Below the pieces are notes generated by a model. That model did not search any database. It was given only the letters and a program-made list of their open reading frames with translations, and was not told the origin of the DNA. Shown in pieces: positions 19,656-32,224 of a stretch of DNA of 64,000 nt (positions are counted from its first letter, which is position 1; each line of letters opens with the position of its first letter). This stretch comes from Amblyomma americanum. Lineage: Eukaryota > Arthropoda > Arachnida > Ixodida > Ixodidae. The stretch lies in contig NC_135505.1 in the NCBI RefSeq assembly GCF_052857255.1, forward strand, positions 42,473,520 through 42,537,519. The letters run 5' to 3'. Position numbers and translations under genes: made by a program.

Positions 19656-22600
19656 CACCACACAGCCCTAAGTGCAGATATATTTGTAGAAGTCTATAAG
19701 TCTAAATTCCGAACACTCTGCGTATTAAAAATTTTCTCTGATGAAGTAGACAGCTTGTCTTTTCAAATGTAGGGCATCAAGTCAATATAGCACCTTTAGC
19801 TGTTAAAGCAGTGCTAGCATCACTCCTCCCCGCGCGGCAATTATATGTCGTTTATGATGCCTCAGCATGCAGTAAAAACATTCATTAGAGCAAAAGCATC
19901 TAAGTAATCATCGAGAGTAAAGCGAACTGCTTTCGCGTAACTGTCGCATCAGATGTCTGATTGTACCATACTTTTTTACATGCAGTTCAATTTAAATGCA
20001 GTGCTCTACAAAAGGTACGCCTAGAGAATCAAGGAAATAATGAAAGCGATGAAGTCTGGTTTATTAAAAGTGCACTGAGCTGTGTTTAACGCTGACAAAA
20101 TTTAAGCTTTGCACCTTAACGAAATTCGGTGCTAGCGGGGCTTAAGCTTTTCGTAAAAAAATGCAAGCGTGCTGTCGCATAAAATGTTGCAACCCCAGCT
20201 CCAGCTTGCTCGCAGTGTTCTTGGCATCCAGGCTCTACCTTCTACTCTCTTTTAATGTGGCCCAGGATATGAAGTACAAAAAGTATGGTGGAGCTGCCAT
20301 AAAAAAAACGTAAACCAATAAGCTCCTGCCTGTGCCACTACGTATAACAGGCTTAGGATATGAAGTACAATATCGGAACGCGATTCCAACAGGCAAAAAC
20401 ATTCATTAAAGACTATTGCCTATCCGTTCTCTGTGATGCCCAGTGGGCTGAGCCGCCGCGCTGCAGCATGAAAGAGAGCAGCAGCGCTTAAGGTGGCTTT
20501 CCAGATAGTAACGGGCTGCCGTAAAGGCAGACGCGCCCTCCCGGTTGAGCCACTGTAATATATTATAGTTCACTATATTGATATTATTGCAGCTGTTACA
20601 ATGCCGCATGTGAAATAAAAAGCTGCGCCTGTCTAGACAGTACTTCTGTGGAGTAAATTTATATAAGCAGTCCTGCTTACATTAAATTGTATTACATATT
20701 AATAGTGATAAAATGATTGTATGCATTTTTCAGAGGATGACCTACATCATCGTGTTCATAATTAATGCAGGTTGCCAGCTTCTGGTATTGCTGCTTGCCC
20801 TACAAACAGTGCCACTGCCACCACTGGCCCAGCCCGTGGCCCTTTTTGCACTTGGAAAAGCTGGGGAAGCTGGGATTTCTTCAGTGAGTGCATCATTTGG
20901 AACTTTCTTACAGATTACTGAACATCTGATACACTATTAACACGTTCAACACTTTGCTTTTGAAATGAGCAATGTTCAGGTGTTTGTATGTGAAGACTTC
21001 TGCTTGCACAATTATTGTAAAAGATGGCTTTGTGAAATGCTCATTGAACCATACAACTCAGCAGTCCTGTTTCCTTTTGTTCAGAGTGACTGAAAAACTA
21101 TTGGTACCGTTGTCGCTATGTAAGCACAATGAGCATTAGAGCATGGTCTTGCGTTACCAGCTTGTAAGAGCTCATGGAAAGTTCGCAGTGGAAGTACCAG
21201 TTACTTATTCCCTGTAATTTTTTTCGGTACTGTAACGTGCTTCCATAATACTGTGGTCTGATGGAGGATATGAACTGATAGCAGTGTGAACTAATATTCG
21301 GCACATAGAGACTAAAAACTCTGCATTCTTTCATTCACAATTTATGAATATTGGATTCTGCTGCTTTTTATGTCTTTGTGATTGTGAAAATGTACACTTA
21401 AGCATTACAGGGACACTTACAATGAATTCAAGTCTACCTGCATTAAGTCAAAGTAATACTAAAGACAACGAGAGCACTCTCATCAAAATTTAACCTTTTT
21501 GTAAACTAGCGATGACCAAACAATGAACTACAAGTGTTACCATGGCCACCCGGTCTAGAAAGTGCGCGTTAATTTTTGGCGTTGATAGCAGAGGCTTTGC
21601 TACACCGCCATTCACTTGAGAACGGTGGCAATCAGTATTCGGGTGTGTACGTCAGGTGTTTAAATAGAGTATTTGGATCCCTATTTTGAATCAAGCATCA
21701 TAGGAAACATTAAAATTCAATTACTTCTGTCCTAAATTGGTTCTGGCTGCCGTACAAACGTTAATGTGCCGAGAAAGAGCCAGAGAGTGTACTAGGAACG
21801 CTAATTAGATTCTAATTAGCCTGACTTGGTAGACATGAGATTTATGAATGTCACTCCTCTCCAAATGTCTCTCATATTGCGCTCGACCATCTCCAGTTTG
21901 TTGAAGAAAATTCATTAAAACTTGTCACAGTGTGCATTATCTAAGCTAAAATATTTTTGCCGGAAAAATGTTTCTTTTTGAGGTGATTTCAGTTTGAACA
22001 TTATAGAAAGGCATGAAACCAGGCACTGCTCAATAATGGTCAAAATTCAGAACTTTTTTGAAATCTCTGCACAAATATTTTAGCCATTTGCACATATTCT
22101 GTCTGCCGATAAGGTTCAGATCGTGTATTTTTGGGCAGTGTAAGTAGATTTAAAATGAAATAAAATTTAAAAGTTTACTACTTTGACATTTCAAAAATAT
22201 CAAGTTCTGCTCAGAATCGCTTTCTTGCCTTACTAGATCTTTATCACCAATGAAAAATGTTACAGGTGATGAAACTGAATGCGTCGAATTGAATTAAAAT
22301 ACTGAAGTTGCAGAAAAGTGTGTCATAACAAAAGTATACACTTTTTAATTTCACCCAGGGGTGGTCCAAATCAAAATACAGACGATAGAGAGTTTAGTAG
22401 AACCATTTATTGGTTTTATTTGTGTAGCTTTAATTGAGGTGGGTTTTGTTCAAATCGAGAAAAACTTTTTTAAATCGAGCTCTCGTGCTGCAAGTTTCCT
22501 CATCTTTTAGCGCTTCGCTGCGAAACGCAGCACCTGTCATGACACATTTATGGCCATATAGCCACTTCAATTTACCCTCACTCACTGTAGTGCATGTTTA

Positions 22601-25469
22601 GGGCTGGAGCGAAGGCAGGCATCGCATCACATTCGGCGGGTGGTATGCGATAAGCGAGTTCGATTTCGATTTTGAAGTTCAAACAAACCCGCTATGGCAT
22701 AAGGCGGCCAAGAGCAGCAAAACTATGGCTTTTAGTTTGCTGTCTCAACTGCGCCACAAGGAATGAACGACCACCTGGCACAGTTATCGTAACACCAGTC
22801 CTTTTAATATCCGAATAAGATCACGGAAAGCGTGTGCCTCGGAGCGGACGTGATGATACGAAGTCCTCATCAGGGCTCCTGGTAACGCGAGCCACGCTGG
22901 CACTGGCGCGGCCCGGTGGAGTGGAGCTGCCTTGCTCTCGAGTGGTCAAACATACTGCGACCGCGGCACTGGCACGCAGTCGTCTCCTCTTTGAATCTTG
23001 TATACTCTTTTTCTCGCATAGCAGGCAACGCTGCCAAAGGTAGCGCGCCTTTTTGCAAAGGTCAAGTCCGGGCCCAAAATGTAGTTCACCATACACGCAC
23101 AGTGACCGCATGCATATTTTGTGCTGCAAATCTCAATTACTGTGAGTGACAGTCTCCTGACCTTCGTTTTACCTTTTGCCACATTTTTGTCCTGCGGTTC
23201 ATCAAGATCACGAGAAGTAAAAATGACATGTGGCGATATGATAGGCATCTCATAGGGCGAATCGCATATAAACCATCCGCACCTAAAAGTAGTCCTCACA
23301 CAATGAAAATTATACCTAGAGGCCCTGAACACTAAGCTCCTCGCAGCTTTGAGCGTGGTTTTCGGTAATACCAGTGTATTTTATGCCACTTTGTTTTCGT
23401 TCAAACACTGAGCGAGGCTTTCAGACGAATAGATGATATGTGGCGGAGTAAAATGGTTTTGTGGACATATTACATCTGCAGCGTTGCCTGTTATGGATGA
23501 ACCGGAGTATATGTGTCTTTCATGTCTCTCACAACAATGACTTAGTATAGCATGAACACACTTAATAACAATGTCACTGGTGTACGTGCCACACCGCCAG
23601 CGCGAAGAAAATCCTTTCCCTCGATTATCGGTTCGTCTACACGATGTTCTTCCGCAGTAGAAACTTCACTTAGGATTGAGAGCTGTGCTGTGCTTTGTGA
23701 TGAAGAGGCGCAAAGAGACGACGCAGCGCGCGGTGGACGAATTAAACTTAAAAATTTTATTCCGCCTTAAAAAAATCACCTCGATTATAACTTCAGAAAT
23801 GAAACGAAATAAACTGTTCCACTAAACCTGCCATCACTGGTATTTTTACTTGGATCGCCTAAGAGTGAATTTAAACAGTTTTTACAGTCCCATACGCACT
23901 TTTCTGTAGCATCAGAATTTTATTTCACTTCGACCTTTTGACTTGCATGAACTGTAACAATTTTTGTGGGTAATAGAAATCTAGAGAAGCAAGATGGCTA
24001 TATCTTAATTACCAAAGAGGAGTGTATAAATTTTTAATATCAAAATAGTAAAGTTTTTATAATTTATTTAACTTAAAAAATGGTTCTACTGTTAAAAACT
24101 ACAAGATGTGCATCATATCAAAAGCCAGAATCTTTGTAAATATCATTAAAATATTTGTGGTCTTCTAAAAATCAGGATTTTTCTTCGATCATTGAGCGGT
24201 GTCGGTTTCAGACGTTTTCGAATTGTTCGACTGCGCTCTCCCCATCATCAAATTTTTTGGCATCTGGCTTAGGTTTAACACATTAGAAAATTTTTACATG
24301 AATTTTTTTGAACACGTTGGTTATGGATGAGATTAACGCTGGGACGTTTAGCTTAGAATGATCCATCATTGACAGTGTCAAGGAATGATGTTTTGGGTGA
24401 ACTTTGACTTCTTTCACTCTTAGCTTTCCAGATTGTGACCAATGTTACCACAGTGCTCCTTTATCTTGACGAGGTAATCTGTGTTTTAATGCTATTTCTA
24501 CTCAGTCATAATACCAGCCATAAATTGTTTCCTTGAAAAACCCTGCGTTTCTGCTTTCTGGTTAACCAAAGCTTTGGCACTGTTACTCTAAAGTAATCAC
24601 TGTAAACAGACACACAGTACATTGGTTGTGACAGAGCAACTGACTGCAGGTGCCAGAGAGGTCAATAAATATTACAGTCAAAGGTAAAAAAACATCAAAA
24701 AAGAGAGCAATAGCTTTGTATAGCCTGCCCCCATTGAGTGCACCCACCCTATGACATTTTATGAACACCCTCCCCCCGCCTACACATAGCTTAGGCCCAC
24801 GTGCTTTGCACTAACATTCTAGAATAGTTAAGTGCAGGCGTTATCAACTGAAGGCTTTAACCGTTGTAGAGGTGGAGTTCCAAGTGTGGGCTCACCGAGC
24901 AAGAAAGTGCACTACAAAAAAATTCACCATAATGCTGATTTTATGTGTGGTGTGCAAAAGTGAAGTAACAGAGCATTGCAATATCAAAGTAAACTAGCTA
25001 CGTTGTGGCACTAAAGCGGAGAAAACATTTTGTGCAGTCATTTCACTGCTGATGGCTGCCCAGCCATATGCAGACGTTCTTCAGTGTGACAAGCGCCCCA
25101 AAAGAAAGCCCCTGATTGCCATTTGATGGTCATTTTATCATGTAATCTGACTCGTCACTACCTCCTTTCTTGCAGCCTGTAGCTAGATATAACCCGAGGA
25201 CGAGGCGGCAAATGGCCGTTAAATGCTGCCCTCCAACCAATGGCGTCAATCGATTCTCACCACGACTTGGTTAATCTCCTTCGACCGGCTAGTGTGATAT
25301 CGCCATGGGGCGGCAGATGAAGAGGGATAAACCAGGGCTTAATCAGCCTAACCGTGACATCAGAAGAGGTCAGTGCCATTGGTTGAAGGGCCTTTTTCGA
25401 GCGGCATTTTTCCGCTTTTTTCTTGAGTTGTCTCTGGCTGTAGCATGCTCTGATGGTACTCTCGTAATT
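19656..25469. other. Unassigned, mainly AT-rich DNA
   Basis: 5.8 kb with no recognisable domain, tRNA or transposon end. A short hydrophobic open frame at 20713-20940 and a GC-richer patch at 22830-23050 have no family support. A pyrimidine tract followed by CAG (about 25175) could be a splice acceptor but no coding exon follows. Inverted CCAAT boxes (CAACCAATGGC at 25226 and GCCATTGGTTG at 25376) form a spaced inverted repeat just before the PLE tail. Confidence 0.3.
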
Positions 25470-25526
25470 TTTAATAAGAGAAAAAGAGGAGCACTCGACA
25501 AAAAAGAAAAAAAACGAAGACGTTTC

Positions 25527-25544
25527 GGGGCCCGTACGGGTCCC
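25527..25544 (-). promoter_or_regulatory. PLE tail hairpin
   Basis: GGGACCCGTACGGGCCCC on the minus strand, followed by GAAACGTC and preceded by GTGAACAA. Confidence 0.7.
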
Positions 25545-25700
25545 TTGTTCACAATGGCAGCGGATCACTTCACATCCAAACGACACCACATGTTTTAAGC
25601 CGAACGAGGGGTAATCTTCTTGAGATTTACGCATGCTCATTACGCCACCTGCAACGTACATAAATCACCACCTTCTCCCATCCGCTGCCATTGTGACTAA

Positions 25701-25718
25701 GGGACCCGTACGGGCCCC
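25701..25718 (+). promoter_or_regulatory. PLE tail hairpin
   Basis: GGGACCCGTACGGGCCCC, preceded by GTGACTAA and followed by GAAATGTC. Confidence 0.7.
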
Positions 25719-25822
25719 GAAATGTCTTCGTTTTTCTCTTTCTTCGTTTTTGGTGGGTGCTCCTCTTTTTCTATTATTATGTTCCCTCATCGCAAGAGGG
25801 GATTTCGTGAAAGACTCGACTA

Positions 25823-27566
25823 CGTTGCTCTCCACGGAAAATATGGGCAAGCCGTGATAAGGAAGATCCGGAATTTCTTCACGCTCAAGACAAGTTTGGC
25901 ATCTTTTCTGTGCCATCTACACTTCAATTTGCGCTGCAAGAACCACGGCCGTATTCCCAAGTCCCTTAGACTGCCACTTCGGGTCTGCACGCCTTTTGAA
26001 AGGCAAGTGATGGCGCAAGCTGAGAAGCGTCTACTTCAACCCCTATAATGGATACCAGATGCACCAACAAGCACATAGAAAACGATGTTTTCTACGCACA
26101 ACGCATGCTGGACGATTGCCGCAATAGCGATTTTCCCAGCGTCCTGCTTCACGCCAACAGTGCTGCTGCCATGTCCCATCAAGAGAGATGTAGAGCTCAA
26201 GAAGCCAAGTTCTGTTCGTTGCTGGATTACAGCGTAATTTCTCGTGCTGCATTTGGGATACACAACCTATCTTCCCACCGCCTGGACCCAGCAGAATTGA
26301 GCCTTCTAAGCCGAGTTTTTAGTTTCAATACCGGCGCCCAGCCAAACGGGGGTAGCCAAACGGGGGAGAGGGGGCCTGCGCTGTGGAGCAGGCAGTCCAC
26401 AAGGTTGACCCCGGTAAGCAGGAAGAAGCCCGTTGCCGTGCCATCGGGGTCCTTTCGAAGCATTGCGGGAGGAAAAGAGAAACGTTGACATCCCCTGAAA
26501 TGCGTGCCTTGAAAAGGCTCGAAGGGAACGAGGACATTGTTGTCCTGCCTGCTGACAAGGAGAATTCAACGGTCGTTCTCAGCCAATCGGGCTACATCCA
26601 AAAAATGACGGCGTTTCTCCAGGGCGAGGCGAAGTACGAAAACGTGAGACGTCACCCCAAAAAGAAGGTAGAGACAGAACTTCAAAGTCTACTTTCCGAC
26701 GTCTTCAAGTTCATCCCACAAGAACAGGCACCTCTATTTTCGGCTGCTGTGACACAACGGTTCGGCACCTGCTATATACGGCCTTCCTAAGGTGCACAAA
26801 TCGGACGTATCACTACGCCCTGTCGTGGATTAAACGCGCTCTCCTTTGCACGCGCTCTCCGAATACTTGCATCAAGTGCTTCGCCCTCTGGTTTGAAGAA
26901 CAACGACGTATGTAAAGGACTCCTTCCGCTTCGTCAGCCAGCTTCAGGATGTCACTATAGGCGACGAAGATGTCCTAGTCTCTTTCGACGTGAAGTCAAT
27001 GTTCACGTCAGTCCCGGTAGACTTCGCAGTTTCATCCTGCAAACGCCTTTTTGAAAACGACGCCTCGCTCCCTTCACGTACTCCATTTTAAGGTAGTTAA
27101 ACTTTGTCGTCTACTCGAATTCTGCTTGCGCAACACGTGATTTGTCTTCAGGAAGCAGCAGGAAGCAGCGCGCAAACATTGCTTAGAACGCATTGAAGCA
27201 GAGGCACTTGGTTCATTTCATCCAGCCCCTAAACTGTTTCTCCGGTACGTCGAAGACTGTTTCTGTGTGATTCGCCGACAAGATACAAGCCGTTTCTTTG
27301 CGAACATGACCTCGTTTTAGCCGACAATTCAATTCACCAAAGAAGAAGAACAGAAGGGCGCCATTCCCTTTATGGACATGCTTGTGCAAAGAACGAGCAA
27401 TGGGCTCACAACGTGCGTGTACCGGAAGCCCACTCACACTGGTCGGTACCTGAGCTTGCATTCGGCGCACCCGTTCCCGGATACACGCTCCGTTGCATCC
27501 GCACTTTTCGGCCGCGCTTTCCGCCTTTGTTCTAGCCCGAAGACACTCAGATCCGAACTAAAAATT
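25823..27566 (+). pseudogene. Penelope-like reverse transcriptase, endonuclease missing
   Basis: The N-terminal region is spread over several frames (26048-26488 is the longest piece). The RT follows: LKRLEGNEDIVVLPADKEN (about 26510), then a GLPKVHKS-type block after a frameshift near 26770, then motif A VSFDVKSMFTSVPV (about 26975). Motif C reads LRYVEDCFCVI (about 27240), where YVDD is expected, so the first catalytic Asp is Glu. The thumb has TCVYRKPTHTGRYL (about 27415). The copy stops in a short tandem repeat at 27564 and lacks the GIY-YIG domain. It has several stops and frameshifts. It is of the same family as 55413-56042, judged by the shared tail. Confidence 0.8.
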
Positions 27567-27640
27567 GAGAAAAGTTGAGAATAGCGAGAATAGTTGAGAA
27601 GTTGAGAAGTTGAGAAGAAAAGTTGAGAATAGCGAAAATT
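27564..27640 (+). repeat. Short tandem repeat GTTGAGAA
   Basis: About six imperfect copies of GTTGAGAA, some expanded to GTTGAGAATAGCGA. They mark the broken 3' end of the PLE. Confidence 0.8.
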
Positions 27641-27822
27641 AAATGTAGCAATGCGTACATTCAGTTTAACTTCTTCAGCCTACCGAATTTCCTAACCTGT
27701 TGAGTGTTTTGCTCAATTCTTTGTTCCTGTCCTTTTGTGCAAGTTGCAAAAAAAAATAACGGTGGTTTAGCTTTGGTTAAACCTGGAGTGACGCGATAGC
27801 TACAGCTGCCCGAGTGGAAATT

Positions 27823-27887
27823 GGTCACGTGACCAAACACGTGACCAACAACGTGATCAGCCGCACCACGTGACCAACCACGTGACA
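27823..27887. repeat. Array of CACGTG E-box palindromes
   Basis: CACGTG occurs at 27826, 27838, 27867 and 27879, with AACGTG at 27850, each within a CACGTGACCAA-like unit of 12-17 bp. The first lies in GTCACGTGAC. It is either a minisatellite or a cluster of bHLH-type sites; function is not established. Confidence 0.7.
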
Positions 27888-28049
27888 GGGTGGCGGCGCA
27901 TCTACAGGGTGTCAACGCAGCCACAGGGTGGCGGTGCCGCCACCACCACGGCGCCGCCACGTTGAAGGCTCGAAATGCTGCCGTAATAATCGCTACAAAA
28001 ACTCGTACAAAAAATCAAAGCGGCAGTTTACTTGACATGACAGAATACA

Positions 28050-28055
28050 TTTATT
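28050..28055 (-). terminator. Candidate polyadenylation signal AATAAA
   Basis: AATAAA on the minus strand, about 745 bp downstream of the stop of the chromodomain gene (28799), and the most plausible 3' end seen. The 3' UTR would be unusually long, so an unseen nearer signal is possible. Confidence 0.35.
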
Positions 28056-28798
28056 ATCGCATCACATCAAGGCGCAGAAAAAGTCTAAACGATACATTTC
28101 GACAGTTTGCTAGAAATACACAATGCACTTATGCACAGAACCAGCTTGAGAAAGTGTCGGTAGTAAATATTAAGTATCGCAAAACTTTACACTTTCTACA
28201 TAGACGTGTACCACTTGCAACCGCCACGCATCACTAGGCTGGTTGTGAGGAAAGGAGAGGTGCAACATTCGCGCTACATTGAGGTCAGCCACATGAACCG
28301 CGCCGTTTCGCAGGGAACATAGGCAGCCAGAGGTGCACTGCGAAGGCATTTCAAGCGTGCACTGCAGTAATTATAAAACACAATTGGCCTAATCTTGATG
28401 AAACCCAAAAAACACAAAACAACACAGCGTGGCGCGATACAAAAAATATAAACATATCATGCATGAATACAGATACAGCGTGTAAATATTGCACATCAAG
28501 GAAGATTATCACAAATATGGCGAAGAACGAAGAACATTTACTGCACATATAAGTCGCCACAAGCACAAACAAAGCATTTCACTCTCGTTTAGTCGTACCA
28601 GCGTGAATGCGAGTTTTAGCATTGAGTGAAGAGACATAGTAAACCGTTCAAGCTGCAAGTGTGCACATACTGCACTACAAAAATTTTTGATGAATATTTC
28701 ATTAAAAAAGTAAGAAATGATAAAAACTGAGGCATACAGACTTGTGGAACATCGCGAGCAGGCAATTGCTAATTGCAGGCAATTTTTGCTAATAGAAG

Positions 28799-31251
28799 TC
28801 AAGTCGACTGCTGAAAACATCGTTTTTCTCTTTCTTTGCGAGGCATTTCACGCAGTTTGGGAACTGATTTTACTTTCGTTGAAATGCCAGCAGCTTTCAA
28901 TTCGGTCCGCAGTTCAACCGCGTCCATATCCTCGATGCAAGCGGGAGGTGTATCCTCGCGCTCCATTTCAGGAGCGCTTCGAGCCCTATTTGTGCGACTC
29001 TCTTCAATCATACCCTCAACCCAGTATGAACGATCGTGTTTTTTGTACGCTCGACTTGTTGTTACGTGCGCGCTATTCTCAAGGCGTTTTGCCAGCTTCA
29101 GCGCATCGGCGGCCGCATTCCATTTATTGGATCTTGCATGATGCAAATGCTTCAGAATATCATTCTTTTTCTCAATGCCTTCGCTCGAAAACCACCCTAA
29201 ACACTTGAATTCTTTATGCTTATTTGAGGCATGACAGACAAGAATATGCATATATGGCGTCATTCTTTCAGCCCCGTAACCCTTATGCCCTCGTTCTCCA
29301 AGTTCTAAGTACGTTTTATGGAATTTGGCTATTTCTTGCTCGATGCTTTCACCGGTCGTGTTATGTTCAAAATGATCAAAAATGCGACTAAGCATTTTCC
29401 AAAGTGAGATGATTTTTTTTTTCTGTTTCCGGGCTGAGTTTTCCAGTGAGCCTCTCTGGCAGCATTTCGAGCAGGCGCTCGCAGGAGTCTCCTTGAATAC
29501 AGGTGAAATTTTTTCCTTTTCTTTCGTCCTGCCACAGTTCAAATTTTACACCACAGCTATTAATTGCCTGCACAATTGCTTCCACGTGAGTGCTCTTGGT
29601 GTTTAAGTTCGTAACTTTATCGCGGTTGTCTTTGTCCATTGCTTCGACAATCAATCCATCAACCAGGCGATTAACGACTCTAATGCGCATGTGTAAAATG
29701 TCTGGAACCACAAATGCAGGTTCAATGTTGAATAGGGGAACGACTTTCATTCCGAATTCTTCAACAATGCCGTCCTCCCTCATGTTTTTTAGAGTGCGCA
29801 GAAGAGGCGGCTTATTACACTCCTCTGTGTTTGCCCCAGCTCTGCTTCGTTCCTTTAAATTAATACGACAGAAAGGACATGGGTGCCTAGAAGACGCTGA
29901 CTGCAATCCTTGAACCATGAGCAAGAATTTTAGATCTGAGCCCAGACAGACTATGACGGGGAACTTCCTGTCCTTCCAAGCTGACACTGCCCCTTTTCAC
30001 AACACTGTTAACTTCGTCTATCAAATCCTTCAAACTTTCTCTAATCTGAAAATAGTTTTCAGAGACTTCGACGACTGCGAGCAGGCGATGTAAGGTATGG
30101 CTCTGCAGCCTCCGGCTGCTGTCAATCAGGAGAAAAGATAGAGTTGTCCAGCTTGTTCGTGTGCTGACTACACAGCCATCTCCTTCTATTTTGACCAAAA
30201 TTGGCTGCGACCTGAGCTGTTCTCCTGTCATACCTCTATTCACTGCGTACTCCGCAACGGCAGTTTCAAGTTCGTGCACAAAAGACACCTGAGCGCCAGC
30301 TGCTTCTCCTAGGGTTTTAAACACAGCAGTGCTTTCGTCTAGTTTTTGCCTGTATGAATTGATGACACGGAGCGAGGGTAAATTAGGGACAGCTGAAGAC
30401 ATTTTTTCCCAAAAAACATTGCTTACAAAGTGGTTGTCTAAGAGCGCGGTGATTGCACGGACGCTTTTCTTCTCGGGGGAAGAAAGATCCTGATAGTCAG
30501 TTTTACCATTACTGCGGTATTCTTTTTTGATTCCTCGCTCCACGGAGATTCCGTCAATGTCAGAAAAAGTAATTTTGTGCAGTAGCCCTCGAAGGTCTTC
30601 TACAACCAACTGGCATAAGTCCAAGCCATAGCTTTCCAAAATTTCTTCTAGCCTTTGAACTATCACGCTCCCTACAGAACGCAGCTTTCTTCTATCGGTG
30701 CTTTTCGAACCTTCTCCGACCCTTTTTCCGCAGTTGTTGAGCAAGCGGCAGTTTTTTGCCTGTGATGACAGGCTTTTGTTTTCTTTTTGCAGCTGAAGGC
30801 GTTTTGCCTCAAAATCTTGAATGGACTTACGCAGTTCAGAAAGAGACCGTTCTGATACACCCTCCATTCGCTTCACTTCTTCTTGTAAAGCTTGAATAAT
30901 GATGACCTTGATACTGTTATTTGAATTTTGAACAGAACTTTCCTTATCGAAGGAAATTTTTACATGGCGCTCTTTTTTAAGGAACCCCTCTTTTGCTCGG
31001 CCATTAATTGTTCTGTACTGAGTATCTACCGAGGAGCAGAGGCTTCTAAATCTTGTCTCTACTGCAACCTTTAAACTCTCTGGGATGGACATGCCAAGTG
31101 GAATAAAAGATGTTATTGTCTCAAAATAAGATTTCTCCAAAACCGTTTTGTTGCTAAAGATTTCCAGAACTGTCTTATTTGTCAATGTAAATGAAATTGC
31201 ACATTCAGAAATCTCTAAGCGCAAAGCTCCCGAACTCATTTTTAAGAAATT
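28799..31251 (-). CDS. Exon 3 of a chromodomain gene: RAG1/Transib-like DDE region and SAP-like tail
   Basis: The exon begins after the acceptor TTGTGTTGTTTAG (AG at 31253-31252) and runs to a stop at 28799, about 816 codons. A Lys/Glu-rich coiled coil lies at about 30890-30740. Three acidic motifs follow: IEGDG (Asp, codon 30180-30178), VVPDILH (Asp, codon 29702-29700) and WFSSEGIEKKN (Glu, codon 29182-29180). Between the first two is DLKFLLMVQGLQ...CPFC, a Cys pair. The order and wording recall RAG1 (ID.LH and SEG motifs), so a DDE nuclease fold is inferred, not proven. The end carries AVELRTELKAAGIS, a SAP-like DNA-binding motif. Two single-base frame changes occur, at a G4 run (29958-29961) and a T10 run (29413-29422). 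The sequence is otherwise open. It could be a transposase or a host protein derived from one. Confidence 0.6.
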
Positions 31252-31387
31252 CTAAACAACACAAATTGAAATGCAGGAATCAATACTATATCGAAAAAAA
31301 ACAAAGTTCCAAAACGTTTGCTGGCAACATATATGTGAAAGGCGGAAGGCTCACTATTTCTGTGGGTTAGGTTCTGCATGCAACAAC

Positions 31388-31858
31388 CTTCAACACAAGG
31401 AACATTTGCAGACTTTCCACAGGATAGCCGTTTGGAAAGAGCTTGCAAGCTTTCTGTCGTGTCACAGCAGCCTTCACACGCACTGGGAACTCAATTGCCA
31501 CTACACTGCCAAGTTTCGTTTCTCGAGTATGCCACCCAAAGGGAAGATTCAGCTTTGAAAAGTCTGACGCATTGCAAACAATCCAACCCCTTTCGAGCCG
31601 CCTTCCTTTCCAACTGAAAACCCATCTAAAGATGTCCAGGTCTATGTTCACCTTGACAAGCCCGCTGGATCGACGGCTGTTGGAAAGTTTCTTTTGCACA
31701 GCGTAAATTAATTCCTCAGCAGCAGCTTCCAGTCGTTGTGGCGATGGCTTGCTTGGGTGCTTAAATTCCCGGAGACAGGCGCCGTTCAGATTTTTTCTTG
31801 GTTCAACGGAGCAATGCCACTTGGAATATCCTTTCCATTTTATAAGGTATCCCTTGCT
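31388..31858 (-). CDS. Exon 2 of the same gene: main part of the chromodomain
   Basis: Preceded by a strong acceptor, CATCTTTTTTTTACAG (AG at 31860-31859). The exon starts SKGYLIKWKGYSKW, the second and third strands of a chromodomain, then VEPRKNLNGACLREF, the C-terminal helix region. About 110 further residues are basic and unassigned (FRWVFSWKGRRLERGW is notable). The frame closes 12 nt before 31367 unless spliced. The only phase-0 donor found is AAG|GTTGTT at 31388/31387, which is weak. It joins in frame to exon 3 across a 136-bp intron. The chromodomain lacks its first strand, which exon 1 supplies. Two of the three aromatic-cage residues (W, Y in KWKGY) are here. The domain would bind methylated histone tails. 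Confidence 0.7.
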
Positions 31859-32224
31859 CTGTAAAAAAAAGATGGCATGGTGAAACATTTAGCGCAAGAA
31901 AACTCACACACGCCGAGGAACGACAAAACGAAGCACAAGTGAACCAAAGAAAAGACAAAGGAAAGATATGTCACTACGAAATGAAGAGCCAATGAACTTG
32001 AATGGTACTTTATGCAAATGTTAACATATCCATTTGTGACGAAATGAGTGCCTTAGAGGACTTAAGTTACTGGGGATTGAAGGGTTTGCTCAAAATCTTG
32101 ACCGCGTTATCTACGTTACTGGACTCAGGCTGCCCGCTTAGCGCGAAAAAATATATTTATGAAAAATGCTTTGTCTCTGGCATCATCACTAAGTTTGGAA
32201 GTCGAGTGTTCAAAACTGGCGGTA

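Larger units (their letters stand above)
25470..25822. mobile_element. Two PLE 3' tails in inverted order ahead of a PLE body
   Basis: 25470-25570 is the PLE 3' tail on the minus strand (hairpin at 25527-25544). 25571-25822 is the same tail on the plus strand, starting within the C-terminal coding region (CCGAACGAGGGGTAATCTTC) and ending ACTCGACTA like the PLE at 55413-56042. The plus tail runs directly into the 5' part of the next copy. This is the tail-to-head tandem arrangement known for Penelope-like elements. Confidence 0.75.

Noticed and set aside
20713..20940. Hydrophobic 75-codon frame as a membrane protein
   Set aside because: No family, no splice context, isolated in AT-rich DNA.
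25701..25725. Functional hammerhead ribozyme
   Set aside because: The CTGANGA core is not conserved in any copy; kept only as a hammerhead-like finding.
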